In this document: positions 1-8,956 of the stretch, one piece after another
Layout: each line of letters begins with the position of its first letter
Numbering within the stretch: position 1 is the stretch's first letter
Notes under the pieces: generated by a model
The model's input: the letters and a program-made list of their open reading frames with translations, nothing else
Database searches by the model: none
What the model was told of the DNA's origin: nothing
Made by a program: the position numbers and the translations under genes
NCBI GenBank assembly: GCA_030247855.1
Contig: JAPDRN010000109.1
Span: forward strand, 1-64,000
Reading direction: 5' to 3'
Source of the DNA: Knufia peltigerae
Lineage: Eukaryota > Ascomycota > Eurotiomycetes > Chaetothyriales > Trichomeriaceae
Length of the DNA: 64,000 nt

Positions 1-75
1 GTCGATGACCCAGTAGAGCGTGATGGGGGTTTGTGCCTTGTCTGGCTTGCCGTCTGGATTCAGCCGGCAGGCACG
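1..75 (-). CDS. Partial exon of an unidentified gene running off the left edge
   Basis: Read on the minus strand, the first 75 bases give 25 open codons with clearly protein-like content, including NPDGKPDK and TPITLYWVID at the edge. The exon would start right after a good acceptor (CTCACCCAG, positions 76-84). An alternative reading starts at an ATG at 163 and stays open to the edge in another frame, but its translation looks less natural. The family was not recognised. The upstream exon could include the ATG at 163, but no consensus donor joins the two, so the 5' structure is open. Confidence 0.35.
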
Positions 76-418
76 CTGGGTGAGACAGGAGAGCGTTGAG
101 GAGACGGGCGTGCTTGGACGCTCCCTCGAATCGTTCTTGGGGGTTTGGACCTTTTGGAGCCATGCTGGGCGGGATGTTGACGAGTCAATGCTGAAAGGAC
201 CATTCTTTGGTAGATGTTGGATGGGCTCTTCTAAGGTACACACGAGTACGAGTCAAAACTGTCAATAAGGAGGCACCGCTTTACGCGGTCGGAGAACGCG
301 TTGTCACATTGCACATGACGCGTCTTGTGTTTCACCGTTGGAATATGACCCTCGTCCGAGCATCTATTCCATGAACGTGCATTTTAATCACCTCCTCCAT
401 GTTTTCAGCTTCGCTGAT
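76..418. other. Intergenic region, no supported gene
   Basis: This short spacer lies between the left-edge partial gene and the 3' end of the first SDR. An 82-codon plus-strand frame at 20-268 overlaps the edge exon and shows no domain or codon signal. Confidence 0.5.
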
Positions 419-1351
419 TTATCTCGCTGTGTATCCGCCATCAACAACAAAGTCCGCGCCAGTGGTGTAAGTGCTTGCATCCGAAGCGAGGTAGAGATAC
501 ACCCCCTTGAGCTCTCTAGGGTCGGCATCTCGTTTCATTGGCGTCAATTCATACCAGTGTTCCTTCATCTCGAATGGACAGTCTCCACTAATGGCAGTGT
601 CTATGTATCCAGGACTGACAGCATTGACTCTAGCGAATCCGGCCCATTCCACAGCCAGACTCTTCGCGAGATGTATCACACCTGCCTTTGCCGAATTATA
701 GCATGCCTTTTGATACGAGTTTAGTTGTGCGACACTTGTGGCGAGCAGCATCATCACTCACCTGTTGTTGAGGCACGTTTGCTGCGTGACCAGACATGCT
801 GGCTGTGAATATCATATTTCCGGATCCTTGTTTCCGAAAGATCTCACCGGCCACACGAGCGCAGTAGTATGCTCCATTATAGTCGACATTGACCACCCGA
901 TGCCAATCCTCCAGTTTGTCGTCGAGCCCTCCGGCCTTTGAAGGAATACCGGCATTGGCAATCATAACGTCGAGTCGACCAAAGTCTCGGACGACCGCTT
1001 GTACGGTGCTTTCGACCTGTAAAAAGAGATCTTAGCACTTGGATTGCTTGGAGGCAATTCGATCAGTTTTACCTGGCCATATTCGGCAACGTCGCACTGG
1101 TAGGCCTTGCACTTGATGTTGAAATCTTTTTCGATGGTCGCCGCCAGCTTCGAAGCGTTCGGTGACTTGTGATACCACAATGCAATGTTTGATCCGGCTT
1201 CAGCGAGTCCTCGGCAGATTTCATAGCCAATGCCACCGCTACCACCAGTACAGATGGTCACCTTCCCAGTCATGTCGAACATCTTGAAGACTGAGTCCTG
1301 TACCGGTGGGTTTGGCCATCGCTTGCTGACAGGAGTACCTAGAGAACCCAT
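419..1351 (-). CDS. Short-chain dehydrogenase, sorbose reductase/mannitol dehydrogenase type
   Basis: Exons 1351-1073, 1016-762 and 706-419 encode about 273 aa, the usual length for classical SDRs of the Sou1/mannitol 2-dehydrogenase/L-xylulose reductase group. The cofactor motif TGGSGGIG is at residues 35-42, NAG follows beta-4, and the catalytic pair is Y181/K185 (YNSAK). The C-terminal ELKGVYLYLASDAS...VVDGGY block is typical of the group. Such enzymes use NADP(H) to interconvert ketoses and polyols in the cytosol; the substrate cannot be read here. Both introns are about 55 nt with GT-AG ends. I chose the ATG at 1351 (MGSLGTPVSK) over 1435 because family proteins start near there. The gene is divergent from the sugar transporter, and the shared promoter carries Gal4-type sites. 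A second SDR at 6304-7186 is a diverged paralogue (both have the KG-x-Y-x-F/Y-LASDAS end). Confidence 0.88.
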
Positions 1352-1630
1352 ATTGGCGAGATTTGTGCGTTGGTTCCTACTGCGTGTTGTGTCTGGAGGC
1401 GTCTGGAGGCTGTTTCTAGACGTTATGCGAGGCAAACATGGGCTCTGGTCTTACGAAGCACCGCTCAATGCTGGTACAATTTAATACTATATATCTGACT
1501 ATCATGACCCAGGCTATCAATTCGGAATATCTACCGCATCATATGTGGTCAGAATGATCTTTGGTTGTGATACTCTTGAACCCCGTCAAGTGTATTCCGG
1601 AGCGCTGTGTCACTCGGAGGACAATTTACT

Positions 1631-1647
1631 CGGAGTATTGTGCTCCG
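1631..1647. promoter_or_regulatory. Gal4-type palindrome CGG-N11-CCG
   Basis: The 17-mer CGGAGTATTGTGCTCCG has perfect 5-bp inverted arms (CGGAG/CTCCG), and its CGG and CCG triplets are exactly 11 bases apart. It lies about 280 bp before the SDR ATG and about 360 bp before the transporter ATG. Yeast Gal4 binds this geometry. That the nearby Zn2Cys6 protein binds it is inference. Confidence 0.6.
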
Positions 1648-1742
1648 CCATGTTGACATGTTATCCGAATACAGGGTACCAGTGGAGTATCCACTCCGTT
1701 ACCGTGATCGGGTGACGTTCTCAAATCAACCTTCCAACCCCA

Positions 1743-1759
1743 CGGAGCACTGTTCTCCT
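1743..1759. promoter_or_regulatory. Imperfect Gal4-type site (CGG-N11-CCT)
   Basis: CGGAGCACTGTTCTCCT has the Gal4-like spacing and centre (CACTGT), but its last base is T instead of G. It lies in the same divergent promoter, 112 bp from the better site. Confidence 0.35.
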
Positions 1760-2007
1760 TGACTAAATCTTTGGGTCACCACGTCTTTTCCCAGAACTGC
1801 CACTCCGCGTTAGTCCACGTTCGCCCCATGGTAGGAGAGACTGGCTCCTCCTTATTGCGGAGTTGTGGCGAGGAACGGGACATGGGTGTGGTAATTCGAA
1901 TCAAACTATTAATACTCGCAGTTCGCCATTTGTGATCGGCATATCTGACTTGCACAAAAAGCTTGACGAAAGCGACCCTTTGTATCAGCATTCCAACAAC
2001 TCCCGAA

Positions 2008-3867
2008 ATGAAAGACCAAGATATTGTCGGCGAGGCTCTTGCCAAGGTACTTCCTCAATATGGGAAGCCATGGTACCGTGTTCCGCATCTGCTGAAGTTG
2101 AATCTTATCCTTCTGGTGCCTCTATTATCTTCGGCGGTCGCGGGTTACGATGGTATGAAGATGCTCGCAGGGCGGCTCCGTCGTGACAGAGACTAATCTG
2201 TATTCTAGGATCGATGATGAACGGTCTTCAGTCGACCGATTCCTGGAAGAAATTCTTCAACAATCCAACTGGAACTAGACTCGGGGTAGTTAATGCAGCC
2301 CAGTCGATCGGATCCGTTGCTGTGCTCCCCGTTGTTGGTATGGTCAATGACAAGATTGGTCGGAAATGGACACTCTTCATTGGTATCGTCACGATCATCA
2401 TCGCCAGCATCATACAAGCTGCATCCATCAACTATGGCATGCTGGTGGCCTCAAGAATCATTGTTGGAGCTGGGGGTATGCTCGTCTCTCAACCTTCACC
2501 TATGCTCATTGGAGAGTTGAGTTTTCCTACACATCGAGGAAAATTCACCTCGCTCTTCTGGACATGCTACTATTTCGGGGCAATTTTGGCTTCATGGTCG
2601 ACGTGAGTGCTCGCTTTCTAGTCCCTGGGAACATTGTCCTGACAATCACAGATATGGCACCCAAAAGCATATTGGATCTTCCGATTGGGCCTGGCGAGCA
2701 CCATCTATTCTTCAAGCTGCTTATCCATTCATTCAGCTCTGTTTCTTCTGGTTCGTTCCAGAAAGTCCCAGGTGGCTGGTAAGCTCTCATCAGAGTCAGA
2801 CTTTACTCTGATGTTAACTTCATTGCAGATTGCGAACGGAAAAATTGCTGAGGCCAGGGAGATTCTCGCTCGCTATCACACTGGCGGCGATTCTAACCAC
2901 ATGCTTGTTGAGTTTGAGATGGCTGAAATCTCCTCTGCAATCGAAGCTGAGAGACAAGCTGCTGCAACGAAATGGAGTTCTCTTGTATCAACTCCTGGCA
3001 ATCGCAAGCGAACATGTAAGCTTCCAAGCTTCTCCCAGTCTGGCTGTGGTACTGACTTTTGTAGTTATTGTGGTTTGCCTAGGCGCATTTGCGCAGTGGA
3101 ATGGTGTGGCTGTTGTTTCCTACTACCTGACCCTGGTTCTAGACACAGTCGGTATCAAGGATGCTGATACGCAGACACTTATCAATGGGTCAGCCTTATG
3201 AACATTCCTCCTTGAACTGATGAAGCTAACCTCACCTCCAGTTTACTCCAAATCTTCAACTTTTGGGCAGCTGTCAGTGCGGCTTTCCTCGTGGATCGCC
3301 TTGGCCGAAGGACGCTTTTCACCTGGTCTGGCATTGGCATGTTGATATCCTTCGTCATATGGACCGCCTGTTCCGCCGTCTTTGACATGAGCGCAAACAA
3401 AGGAGCAGGTGTGGCGGTGGTCGTCTTCATTTTTATCTATGTGAGTCCAATATGATCCGGTGTTCAGTGCTGGCCGGCGGACACCACTAACAGCTCCTTA
3501 GTTCTTCCACTACGACATCGCATACACTCCTCTTCTCTTCGGTTACAGTACCGAAATTCTTCCATATTCGCTTCGCGCAAAGGGGTTGACTGCAGAAATG
3601 CTGTCCATCTACGGCTCACTGGTCGTTCTGGCTTTTGTGAATCCAATCGCGCTTGACAACATAGGCTGGCACTACTACATCGTATTTTGTTGCATTCTGG
3701 TTGCAATTAATGTCATCACCTGGTTCTTTTTCCCAGAGACAAAGGGACACAGTCTGGAGGAGATTGCTGAAATCTTTGATGGGCCCCAATCACGTCCTAT
3801 GGTGGATAGTATTATGCTTGGAAAGGACGATGAAAACCAAACCGTTGAGCATGTTCAGAAAGTCTGA
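2008..3867 (+). CDS. MFS sugar transporter (sugar porter family)
   Basis: Seven exons (2008-2152, 2209-2602, 2652-2778, 2829-3015, 3065-3188, 3242-3440, 3502-3867) give 513 aa, the usual length. Sugar-porter signatures occur in order: DKIGRKW in the loop after TM2, an ELSFPTHRGK block, PESPRWL before the central loop, DRLGRR after TM8, and PETKGHSLEEI after TM12. The product is a 12-helix plasma-membrane H+ symporter or facilitator of the hexose/lactose permease branch; the substrate is not readable. The start MKDQDIVGEAL was chosen because it precedes the expected cytosolic tail; an upstream in-frame ATG at 1963 is less likely. The gene is divergent from an SDR, lies upstream of the Zn2Cys6 gene on the same strand, and has Gal4-type sites in its promoter. 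Every intron is 48-61 nt, and all joins keep frame. Confidence 0.92.
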
Positions 3868-4159
3868 GGGCACATCGACGCAAATATTTACGGTAGTATT
3901 CATTCCTATACTTTTGGCTACCTCAGCATGTGCTGGCTTCGTTCGGAGTAGAAGTTAGAAAATATTCTCCGTCCGAGACCGAAGTTCGGATTAAATCTAC
4001 ATTTAATGATATATTTGGCCTGCTGTATACCTTAGGGCGGATCATTTGAGTCAATACTGCCATTTTCCCGTCATATCACAGAACTCAGCATTTCATGTTC
4101 CAAAATACCTCGCTGAGCCCTCGAGGAGTCACACACTCAGATCGCTGATCATATTTCAA
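3868..4159. promoter_or_regulatory. Promoter of the Zn2Cys6 regulator gene
   Basis: This 292-bp spacer contains CGGAG at 3944-3948, CTCCG at 3967-3971 and an everted CCG-N11-CGG at 3973-3989. Such half-sites would fit autoregulation, which is inference. Confidence 0.4.
3973..3989. promoter_or_regulatory. Everted CCG-N11-CGG site
   Basis: CCGAGACCGAAGTTCGG has CCG and CGG triplets 11 bases apart in everted orientation. It lies about 170 bp upstream of the regulator's preferred ATG. Everted sites are used by some Zn2Cys6 dimers, but Gal4 itself prefers the inverted form. Confidence 0.3.
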
Positions 4160-6286
4160 ATGGATGAGGAAGTACTCGATACACCTGTCGAGAAGACTCT
4201 TTCATCATGCTCAGACTGTCGACGACGAAAACTTCGTTGTGATCGTGGCCAACCATGCGATAATTGCACAAGACACGGGCGAAACTGTTCTTATGAAAAG
4301 ATTTCGAGAACTCCTTTGACTCGGAAGCATCTGAGTCATGTGGAACAAGAACTTGCCAAAGCGAAAGCACTTCTCCGGCAATATCAAGGCGGCCATTCAC
4401 TTTCGGCGCCGTCCCCTTCGAGTCAACGTTTGGGCAATCAGAGACTGGAACATGCTTCTGATTCAACCTTAGGGAACGCTCCTAACAGTCCCCGGTTGAG
4501 TTCCCAAGATGAATCGTCGGACATAGCTCTTATGGTAGGACATGAGACGTCCGTCGTCTCTACGACAGGACCGAACGGCATTGACGGCCGCCAACAACCT
4601 ACTCAAAGCACTGCAAATGACAGTCGCACGATTAGTCCGACTTTCTCTCTAGAAACATCGCCCGCTCATCCAGATTTTGACTGGGATGAACGCATTCAGA
4701 AAACTAATCATGCTCATTTCATTGACGGTATGGCTAGTTTGCCTGAACGAACAGCGCGAGGGTATATGGGAATTGCTTCTGGTGCGGCACTTCTCAGGCT
4801 TGCTGACGATACAGCCGATGCCTCTCTCGAAATCGACAACAACCAGAATGAGGAGAACATGCAGGATACTCCTCCAATACCCAATGCTATCTTTTCACTG
4901 TCACAGCTTGAACCTTTTGTCGAGGCATACTTCGCCACGTATCACATTTCTTATCCCATCATACATGAAGCCACCTTCAGAGCACAATTCATGGAGGTTA
5001 TACCCCGGCCAAAGGGCAATGCGTGGAAAGTCCTTTTGCACATTGTTGCCGCAATGGGTGCCTTTGCCTCTTCAGTCACGGCGCCAGAGGTTGATTTGGC
5101 ACTATTCGAAGCTACCAAAGCACACATGTCAATAGACATGTTGGAGACAGGCAACATAATCCTGGTGCAAGCACTCACCTTGATTTCGAATTATGTTCAG
5201 AAACGAAACAAACCAAATTCCGGCTACAACTATTTGGGACTTGCAAAACGAATGGCCATGGGAATAGGATTGCACAAGGAATTTCCAGCGTGGCATTCCA
5301 ATCCCTTCAAACTCGAGACGAGACGGCGTGTTTACTGGTGTCTATATATTTTCGACGTCGGAGCCACGATTACCTTTTCGCGGCCACTGGATCTACCAAC
5401 GGATGGTATCGAGATCCAACTTCCACTGAATGTTGCCGATAGCGATATCACAGTCAATACGAAGAGATATCCTGCGGAGGTCCAGGAAACCACGCTGTAT
5501 ACACCTGTGCGATGTCAAGCCAAATTCCACCTGGCAACGACGCAAATCTATGCGAAGTTGATTTCGGCACCCTTTCCATCCGCAGAGCAAATGCTCCAAG
5601 CCGATGATGCTAACTTGGTGAAGTGGTTACGAGAGATCCCTCCTTACTACCAGGAAGGCGCCGACCTACCTTCCAAATTCCGCCTGTCTCAATCGATACT
5701 TCAATGGCGCTGGCGCAATTTCAGAATTCTCATGTATCGACCCTTTTTGATGCGCAAGTTTCTCACGAAGAAGCGAACCGTTATAACTACATCCCCTCAC
5801 GACGAGAATGCGATTCAACGATGTCTAGACGCTGCGGCAGAATCAATCCAATCAATCACCAGCTACTGGCAACAGAGTAATCCTCAAAATGTTTTGGCAT
5901 GTTGGTATTCATTGTATTTCTTGTTCCAGGCAACGCTCATTCCCGTCATCTGCCTGAGGAATGAACCACACTCATCTCTGGCCGGTGCCTGGCGGAATCA
6001 AGTATTCAGCGCTCTCGAAGCCATTTCAGACATGTCTCGCCTCAATTCTGCCGCCACCCGATGCTATAATATCATCACCAAAATATGTGGAGCGTATCTG
6101 GGCCAAGACAGTACTGGGCAGTGGGAAGGCCTCTCTGCGACATCCGAAAGTCCCTTGACACAGCTCAATGCTCTCAACACCTTCATGTGGCCAATGACGG
6201 AACCTCAGTACTTTTCCAATGGTTACGACCTCGCTTTTCTGGAATCTGTGCCGGTTGACTTTGTGAACCAGCAGTTTCAGATGTGA
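4160..6286 (+). CDS. Zn2Cys6 transcription factor with a Gal4-like DNA-binding region
   Basis: This single exon encodes 708 aa from the ATG at 4160; an in-frame ATG at 4046 would add 38 residues. The zinc cluster is CX2CX6CX5CX2CX6C, with cysteines at 17, 20, 27, 33, 36 and 43. It is followed by SRTPLTRKHLSHVEQEL (49-65), closely similar to the linker and coiled-coil start of yeast Gal4 (SPLTRAHLTEVE...). That linker fixes Gal4 dimers on sites 11 bp apart. A disordered Ser/Gln-rich stretch precedes a Fungal_trans domain (about 240-560), with RRRVYWCLYIFD as its signature. The protein is a nuclear activator or repressor, likely controlling the flanking transporter and SDR genes, whose promoters carry N11 sites. 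It converges on the second SDR with only 17 bp between stop codons. Its effector is unknown; the name Gal4 is not transferred, since the rest of the protein is generic. Confidence 0.9.
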   Translation: MDEEVLDTPVEKTLSSCSDCRRRKLRCDRGQPCDNCTRHGRNCSYEKISRTPLTRKHLSHVEQELAKAKALLRQYQGGHSLSAPSPSSQRLGNQRLEHASDSTLGNAPNSPRLSSQDESSDIALMVGHETSVVSTTGPNGIDGRQQPTQSTANDSRTISPTFSLETSPAHPDFDWDERIQKTNHAHFIDGMASLPERTARGYMGIASGAALLRLADDTADASLEIDNNQNEENMQDTPPIPNAIFSLSQLEPFVEAYFATYHISYPIIHEATFRAQFMEVIPRPKGNAWKVLLHIVAAMGAFASSVTAPEVDLALFEATKAHMSIDMLETGNIILVQALTLISNYVQKRNKPNSGYNYLGLAKRMAMGIGLHKEFPAWHSNPFKLETRRRVYWCLYIFDVGATITFSRPLDLPTDGIEIQLPLNVADSDITVNTKRYPAEVQETTLYTPVRCQAKFHLATTQIYAKLISAPFPSAEQMLQADDANLVKWLREIPPYYQEGADLPSKFRLSQSILQWRWRNFRILMYRPFLMRKFLTKKRTVITTSPHDENAIQRCLDAAAESIQSITSYWQQSNPQNVLACWYSLYFLFQATLIPVICLRNEPHSSLAGAWRNQVFSALEAISDMSRLNSAATRCYNIITKICGAYLGQDSTGQWEGLSATSESPLTQLNALNTFMWPMTEPQYFSNGYDLAFLESVPVDFVNQQFQM

Positions 6287-6303
6287 TCATGGACTAGCTT
6301 CCT

Positions 6304-7186
6304 TCATGGTAAGGAGTAAGCGCCATCGATCACCAGATTCGCTCCGGTCATATACGACGACGCGTCACTGGCCAGGAAGACATAAGCCTAGATATCATTA
6401 GCTGGCTTTCTTCACGGTGATTTGGTACAAGCATACCCCTTTCAGCTCATAAGGGTCACACAATCTTTGAGCTGGGATCATGCCAAACCACTTATCGCGC
6501 CACTCCTGAGGGTGAACTGATAGCATATCAGTTGCGATGAAGCCCGGAGATACACAATTGACTCGGCAAAAGTCAACCCATTCAACAGATAGACATTTGG
6601 CCAGCATCACCAAACCAGATTTTGAGCTATTGTAAACAGACTGGCGTTGCGGGGTATTCACCAGGATCGCACTGACGCTGGCGGTGAAAATGATGTTGCC
6701 AAAGCCTTGTCGTTTGAAGATACGACCCGCGGCTTGGGCTGTCCAGAAAGCACCGTCCAGGTTGACTTTCATGATCTCTCTCCATTGGTCGACCGTTATG
6801 TCCTCAGCTGCATAGTGCGAGGCAATGCCCGCGTTTGCGACGACAATATCCAGCTTCCCAAAGTCCTTGGCAATTTGATTCAACACTGATTCAATCGCCT
6901 CTTGGTCCTTGACTTCAGCTTGGTATGCACGGCACTTGACGCCATTTGCGCTTGCTATCTCCGCCGCAACTGCTTCTGCATCCTTGGAGGAGTTGTAAAT
7001 CACGGCAACATCTGCACCGGCTTCGGCAAGGCCTCTCGAGACTTCCAGGCCGATTCCTCGAGAACCACCTGTTATAGCTGCCACTTTGCCTTTCAAGCTG
7101 AATGCTTGAAGCACTTTTTGGTTATCTGGCTTTGCGAGAACCATGTTGTCAAAGAATTTAGTGACAAGGTCTAATGGAGTTGTCAA
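6304..7186 (-). CDS. Short-chain dehydrogenase, sorbose reductase/L-xylulose reductase type
   Basis: Exons 7186-6437 and 6388-removed 6387-6304, separated by a 49-nt intron (6388-6436), give 277 aa. Reading through the intron would replace the conserved end with a false tail; splicing restores AYVFLASDASSYMTG...VIDGAY. TGGSRGIG is at 39-46, NAG near 118-120, and the catalytic Y185/K189 are in YNSSK. A second ATG at 7144 would remove 14 residues, and either start is possible. The family makes NADP(H)-dependent ketose/polyol conversions. It is paralogous to the SDR at 419-1351, but the intron positions differ, so this is not a recent tandem copy. A near-perfect Gal4-type site lies about 290 bp upstream at 7479-7495. 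Confidence 0.88.
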
Positions 7187-7382
7187 AGAAAAGCACTTTT
7201 ACTGTTTGATTATTGACATGAGATCAAATAGTCCGGGTTTATTACTGTGTCTGCAAAGTTTATAGAGTACACAGCAACTGCTGGAGCCACCTGCAACTCA
7301 TCCGCAAAGATACTACACTTTTACTGTGCCGGCCATGCATTCCCGCTTTGTTCGGAGAATGACCGCGAGACGTCTGTGACGG

Positions 7383-7392
7383 TACGGAGTAC
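7383..7392. promoter_or_regulatory. Recurrent motif TACGGAGTAC
   Basis: This ten-base word recurs in the window (also at 40788-40797 and in both orientations at 44842-44871), always outside coding exons. It contains a Zn2Cys6 half-site (CGG). Its function is unknown. Confidence 0.4.
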
Positions 7393-7478
7393 TCGTAGCG
7401 AAACCTCCTATGCAGTCATCTTTGCCGCTGGGGGGCCCGAATTGCGGAGACTCGGTACTGTGCCGGCAGAAATCATTT

Positions 7479-7495
7479 CGGAGGACTGTCGTCCG
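7479..7495. promoter_or_regulatory. Near-perfect Gal4 upstream activating site
   Basis: CGGAGGACTGTCGTCCG differs by one base from the textbook Gal4 17-mer CGGAGGACTGTCCTCCG. It keeps CGG-N11-CCG and the central ACTGT. It lies 293 bp before the farther ATG of the second SDR and just past the stop of the convergently placed kinase gene. Confidence 0.65.
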
Positions 7496-7510
7496 GATCC
7501 CTTTTTTCAC

Positions 7511-8233
7511 TCATCTCACGGTCACACTCTCAATCATGAGATCGTATTTGACAATCTTGTTCCGGATCAGGTCTCCATTGATGGCGTCGTTTGTATCAAA
7601 CCTCATTTGGCCCTTTTCCAGCGTCGGTTCGATTCCGGCAGCCACGTGGCGCCTTGCAACTCTTTCCCGAGCCAAACATGGTTCGACGTCGACAAAGATC
7701 TTGAGATCGAGGTACACATGGATGTCTCTCCACTTATCTTCGTCGAGAAGGAGGTAGTTTCCGTCGAGGACGATGATTGATGTCTCGGGGGATATCCCGA
7801 TGTCGTCGTTCCTTGGGTCCTTCTCGGCGTGGTCGAACGACGGCGCGAGTATCGTCGGTCTATCTAAAGGTGGTAGCCGGGCGGACTCGGCGAGACGCTT
7901 GATGAATGCGACCATGGCATCGACGTCAAAGGTCCAAGGCGCTCCACGTCGAATGTATGCTTCTTTTCGGTTCGGGAGGCTGTCAAGGTATTGACGAGTG
8001 TAGTGAAACCCGTCCAGTGGTATTGTTTGCGCTCGACCTTGAACAGCAGCAGCAGCAGCATCTGGTGGTGGCTCTTTTCTGTTGTTGTTGTTGATGAGGC
8101 TCACAACGGTCGCGGCGATTGTGCTCTTTCCACAACCCGGAGGACCTGCTATACCGACGATGAGTCGACCAGGTGCCTTTGCACGAGCCGCGGCGTGAAT
8201 GTCGGCTGCCAATTTTGAATAAGTCTCATCCAT
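7511..8233 (-). CDS. P-loop kinase of the uridine kinase/phosphoribulokinase family
   Basis: This single exon encodes 240 aa, starting MDETYSKLAADI. The Walker A motif GPPGCGKST is at residues 30-38. A phosphoribulokinase/uridine kinase pattern follows: PLDGFHYTRQYLD (substrate aspartate region), RRGAPWTFD, a Walker B-like strand ending VLDGNYLLLDE, and the RERVARRHVAAG lid arginines. Fungal and bacterial members phosphorylate sugars or nucleosides (for example bacterial fructose kinases of this fold, or yeast Yfh7 of unknown substrate). Next to polyol dehydrogenases a sugar substrate is attractive but unproven. An NNNN run and an AAAAA run (a GCT/CAG-type triplet repeat near 8045-8060) form a short insert in the nucleotide-binding half. 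The gene is divergent from the xylitol dehydrogenase gene, sharing a 723-bp promoter. Confidence 0.85.
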   Translation of the reverse strand: MDETYSKLAADIHAAARAKAPGRLIVGIAGPPGCGKSTIAATVVSLINNNNRKEPPPDAAAAAVQGRAQTIPLDGFHYTRQYLDSLPNRKEAYIRRGAPWTFDVDAMVAFIKRLAESARLPPLDRPTILAPSFDHAEKDPRNDDIGISPETSIIVLDGNYLLLDEDKWRDIHVYLDLKIFVDVEPCLARERVARRHVAAGIEPTLEKGQMRFDTNDAINGDLIRNKIVKYDLMIESVTVR

Positions 8234-8956
8234 TGTGCTAGGTAGGTAGAGAATATGCGCGCAATAAGATGGTGCTCAACCAGACATGACGTTTTCTCGT
8301 TGTCGCTGGCCCCAAGGATCCTGCATTCTATACCTAGTAGCCATAGCATTCGGAGCCTTGAAGCCTCGTCTGATATCTTCACTCGTACAGCATCGAACAG
8401 GGTACTCCATATGGTGTATTCTCCACAGTTCCAATTGTTTGAGCTTCGCATTGGGGAGGAAGGGGGGTTGTGGATCTTTACAACGTACGGACCACTGTCT
8501 TCCGACTCGGGAGTCATCGTTCCAGACAGACAATTGATCCGGTCCTCAGAATCGACCTGTATGATATGGCTCCTCGGAAAAGAATCACTTGCTCCGTAAC
8601 GTTTCATGTCCATCGAGCAGCGCATTTGATGACATTCTGGAGTATCCACTACTTGATCAATAACCATACCATCTTCAAGTCCAAACCAAACAATAATTAA
8701 CCATACCTCGTCGTCTCTTTGCTTGATAACGTTCTGCAAGTCATACCGGACTCCTCTTGAGTTCAGGGTATATGTTTCATCCATTTTCTTCTGTCGAGGC
8801 GAATACCTCTTGAATTTTGTGCAAACCGCATTCATCCGCTTGCCACCTCGTCTGTGACCGAGGACAAGGACAACAATCAAAGATATCTACCATCACTCAT
8901 TCTCGCGGTGAAAGAATACGCCGAAGAATATCTCTTCTTCTTTATTTGGTCCCAAA
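8234..8956. promoter_or_regulatory. Shared divergent promoter of kinase and polyol dehydrogenase
   Basis: This 723-bp region lies between head-to-head genes. I saw no CGG-N11-CCG palindrome here, unlike the promoters to the left. Overlapping short frames on both strands have no recognisable content. Confidence 0.5.

Larger units (their letters stand above)
1352..2007. promoter_or_regulatory. Shared divergent promoter, rich in CGGAG/CTCCG half-sites
   Basis: This is the region between the first SDR (minus) and the sugar transporter (plus). CGGAG or its complement occurs at about 1598, 1615, 1631, 1643, 1743 and 1856. Two pairs form Gal4-type N11 palindromes, listed separately. No gene is seen. 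Confidence 0.6.
7187..7510. promoter_or_regulatory. Promoter of the second SDR and 3' flank of the kinase gene
   Basis: This spacer contains CGG-N7-CCG at 7353-7365, TACGGAGTAC at 7383-7392, CGG-N7-CCG at 7453-7465 and the Gal4-type site at 7479-7495. No gene is seen. Confidence 0.5.

Noticed and set aside
20..268. 82-codon plus-strand frame at the left edge
   Set aside because: Composition is not protein-like and it lies antisense to a better coding exon at 1-75.
8041..8100. CAG and TTG triplet runs that could suggest a polyglutamine gene
   Set aside because: They code for Ala and Asn runs within the minus-strand kinase.
8234..8956. Gal4-type sites in the kinase/dehydrogenase promoter
   Set aside because: CGG triplets are present (for example near 8349 and 8575), but none pairs with CCG at 11 bp, so this promoter was not included in the proposed regulon.
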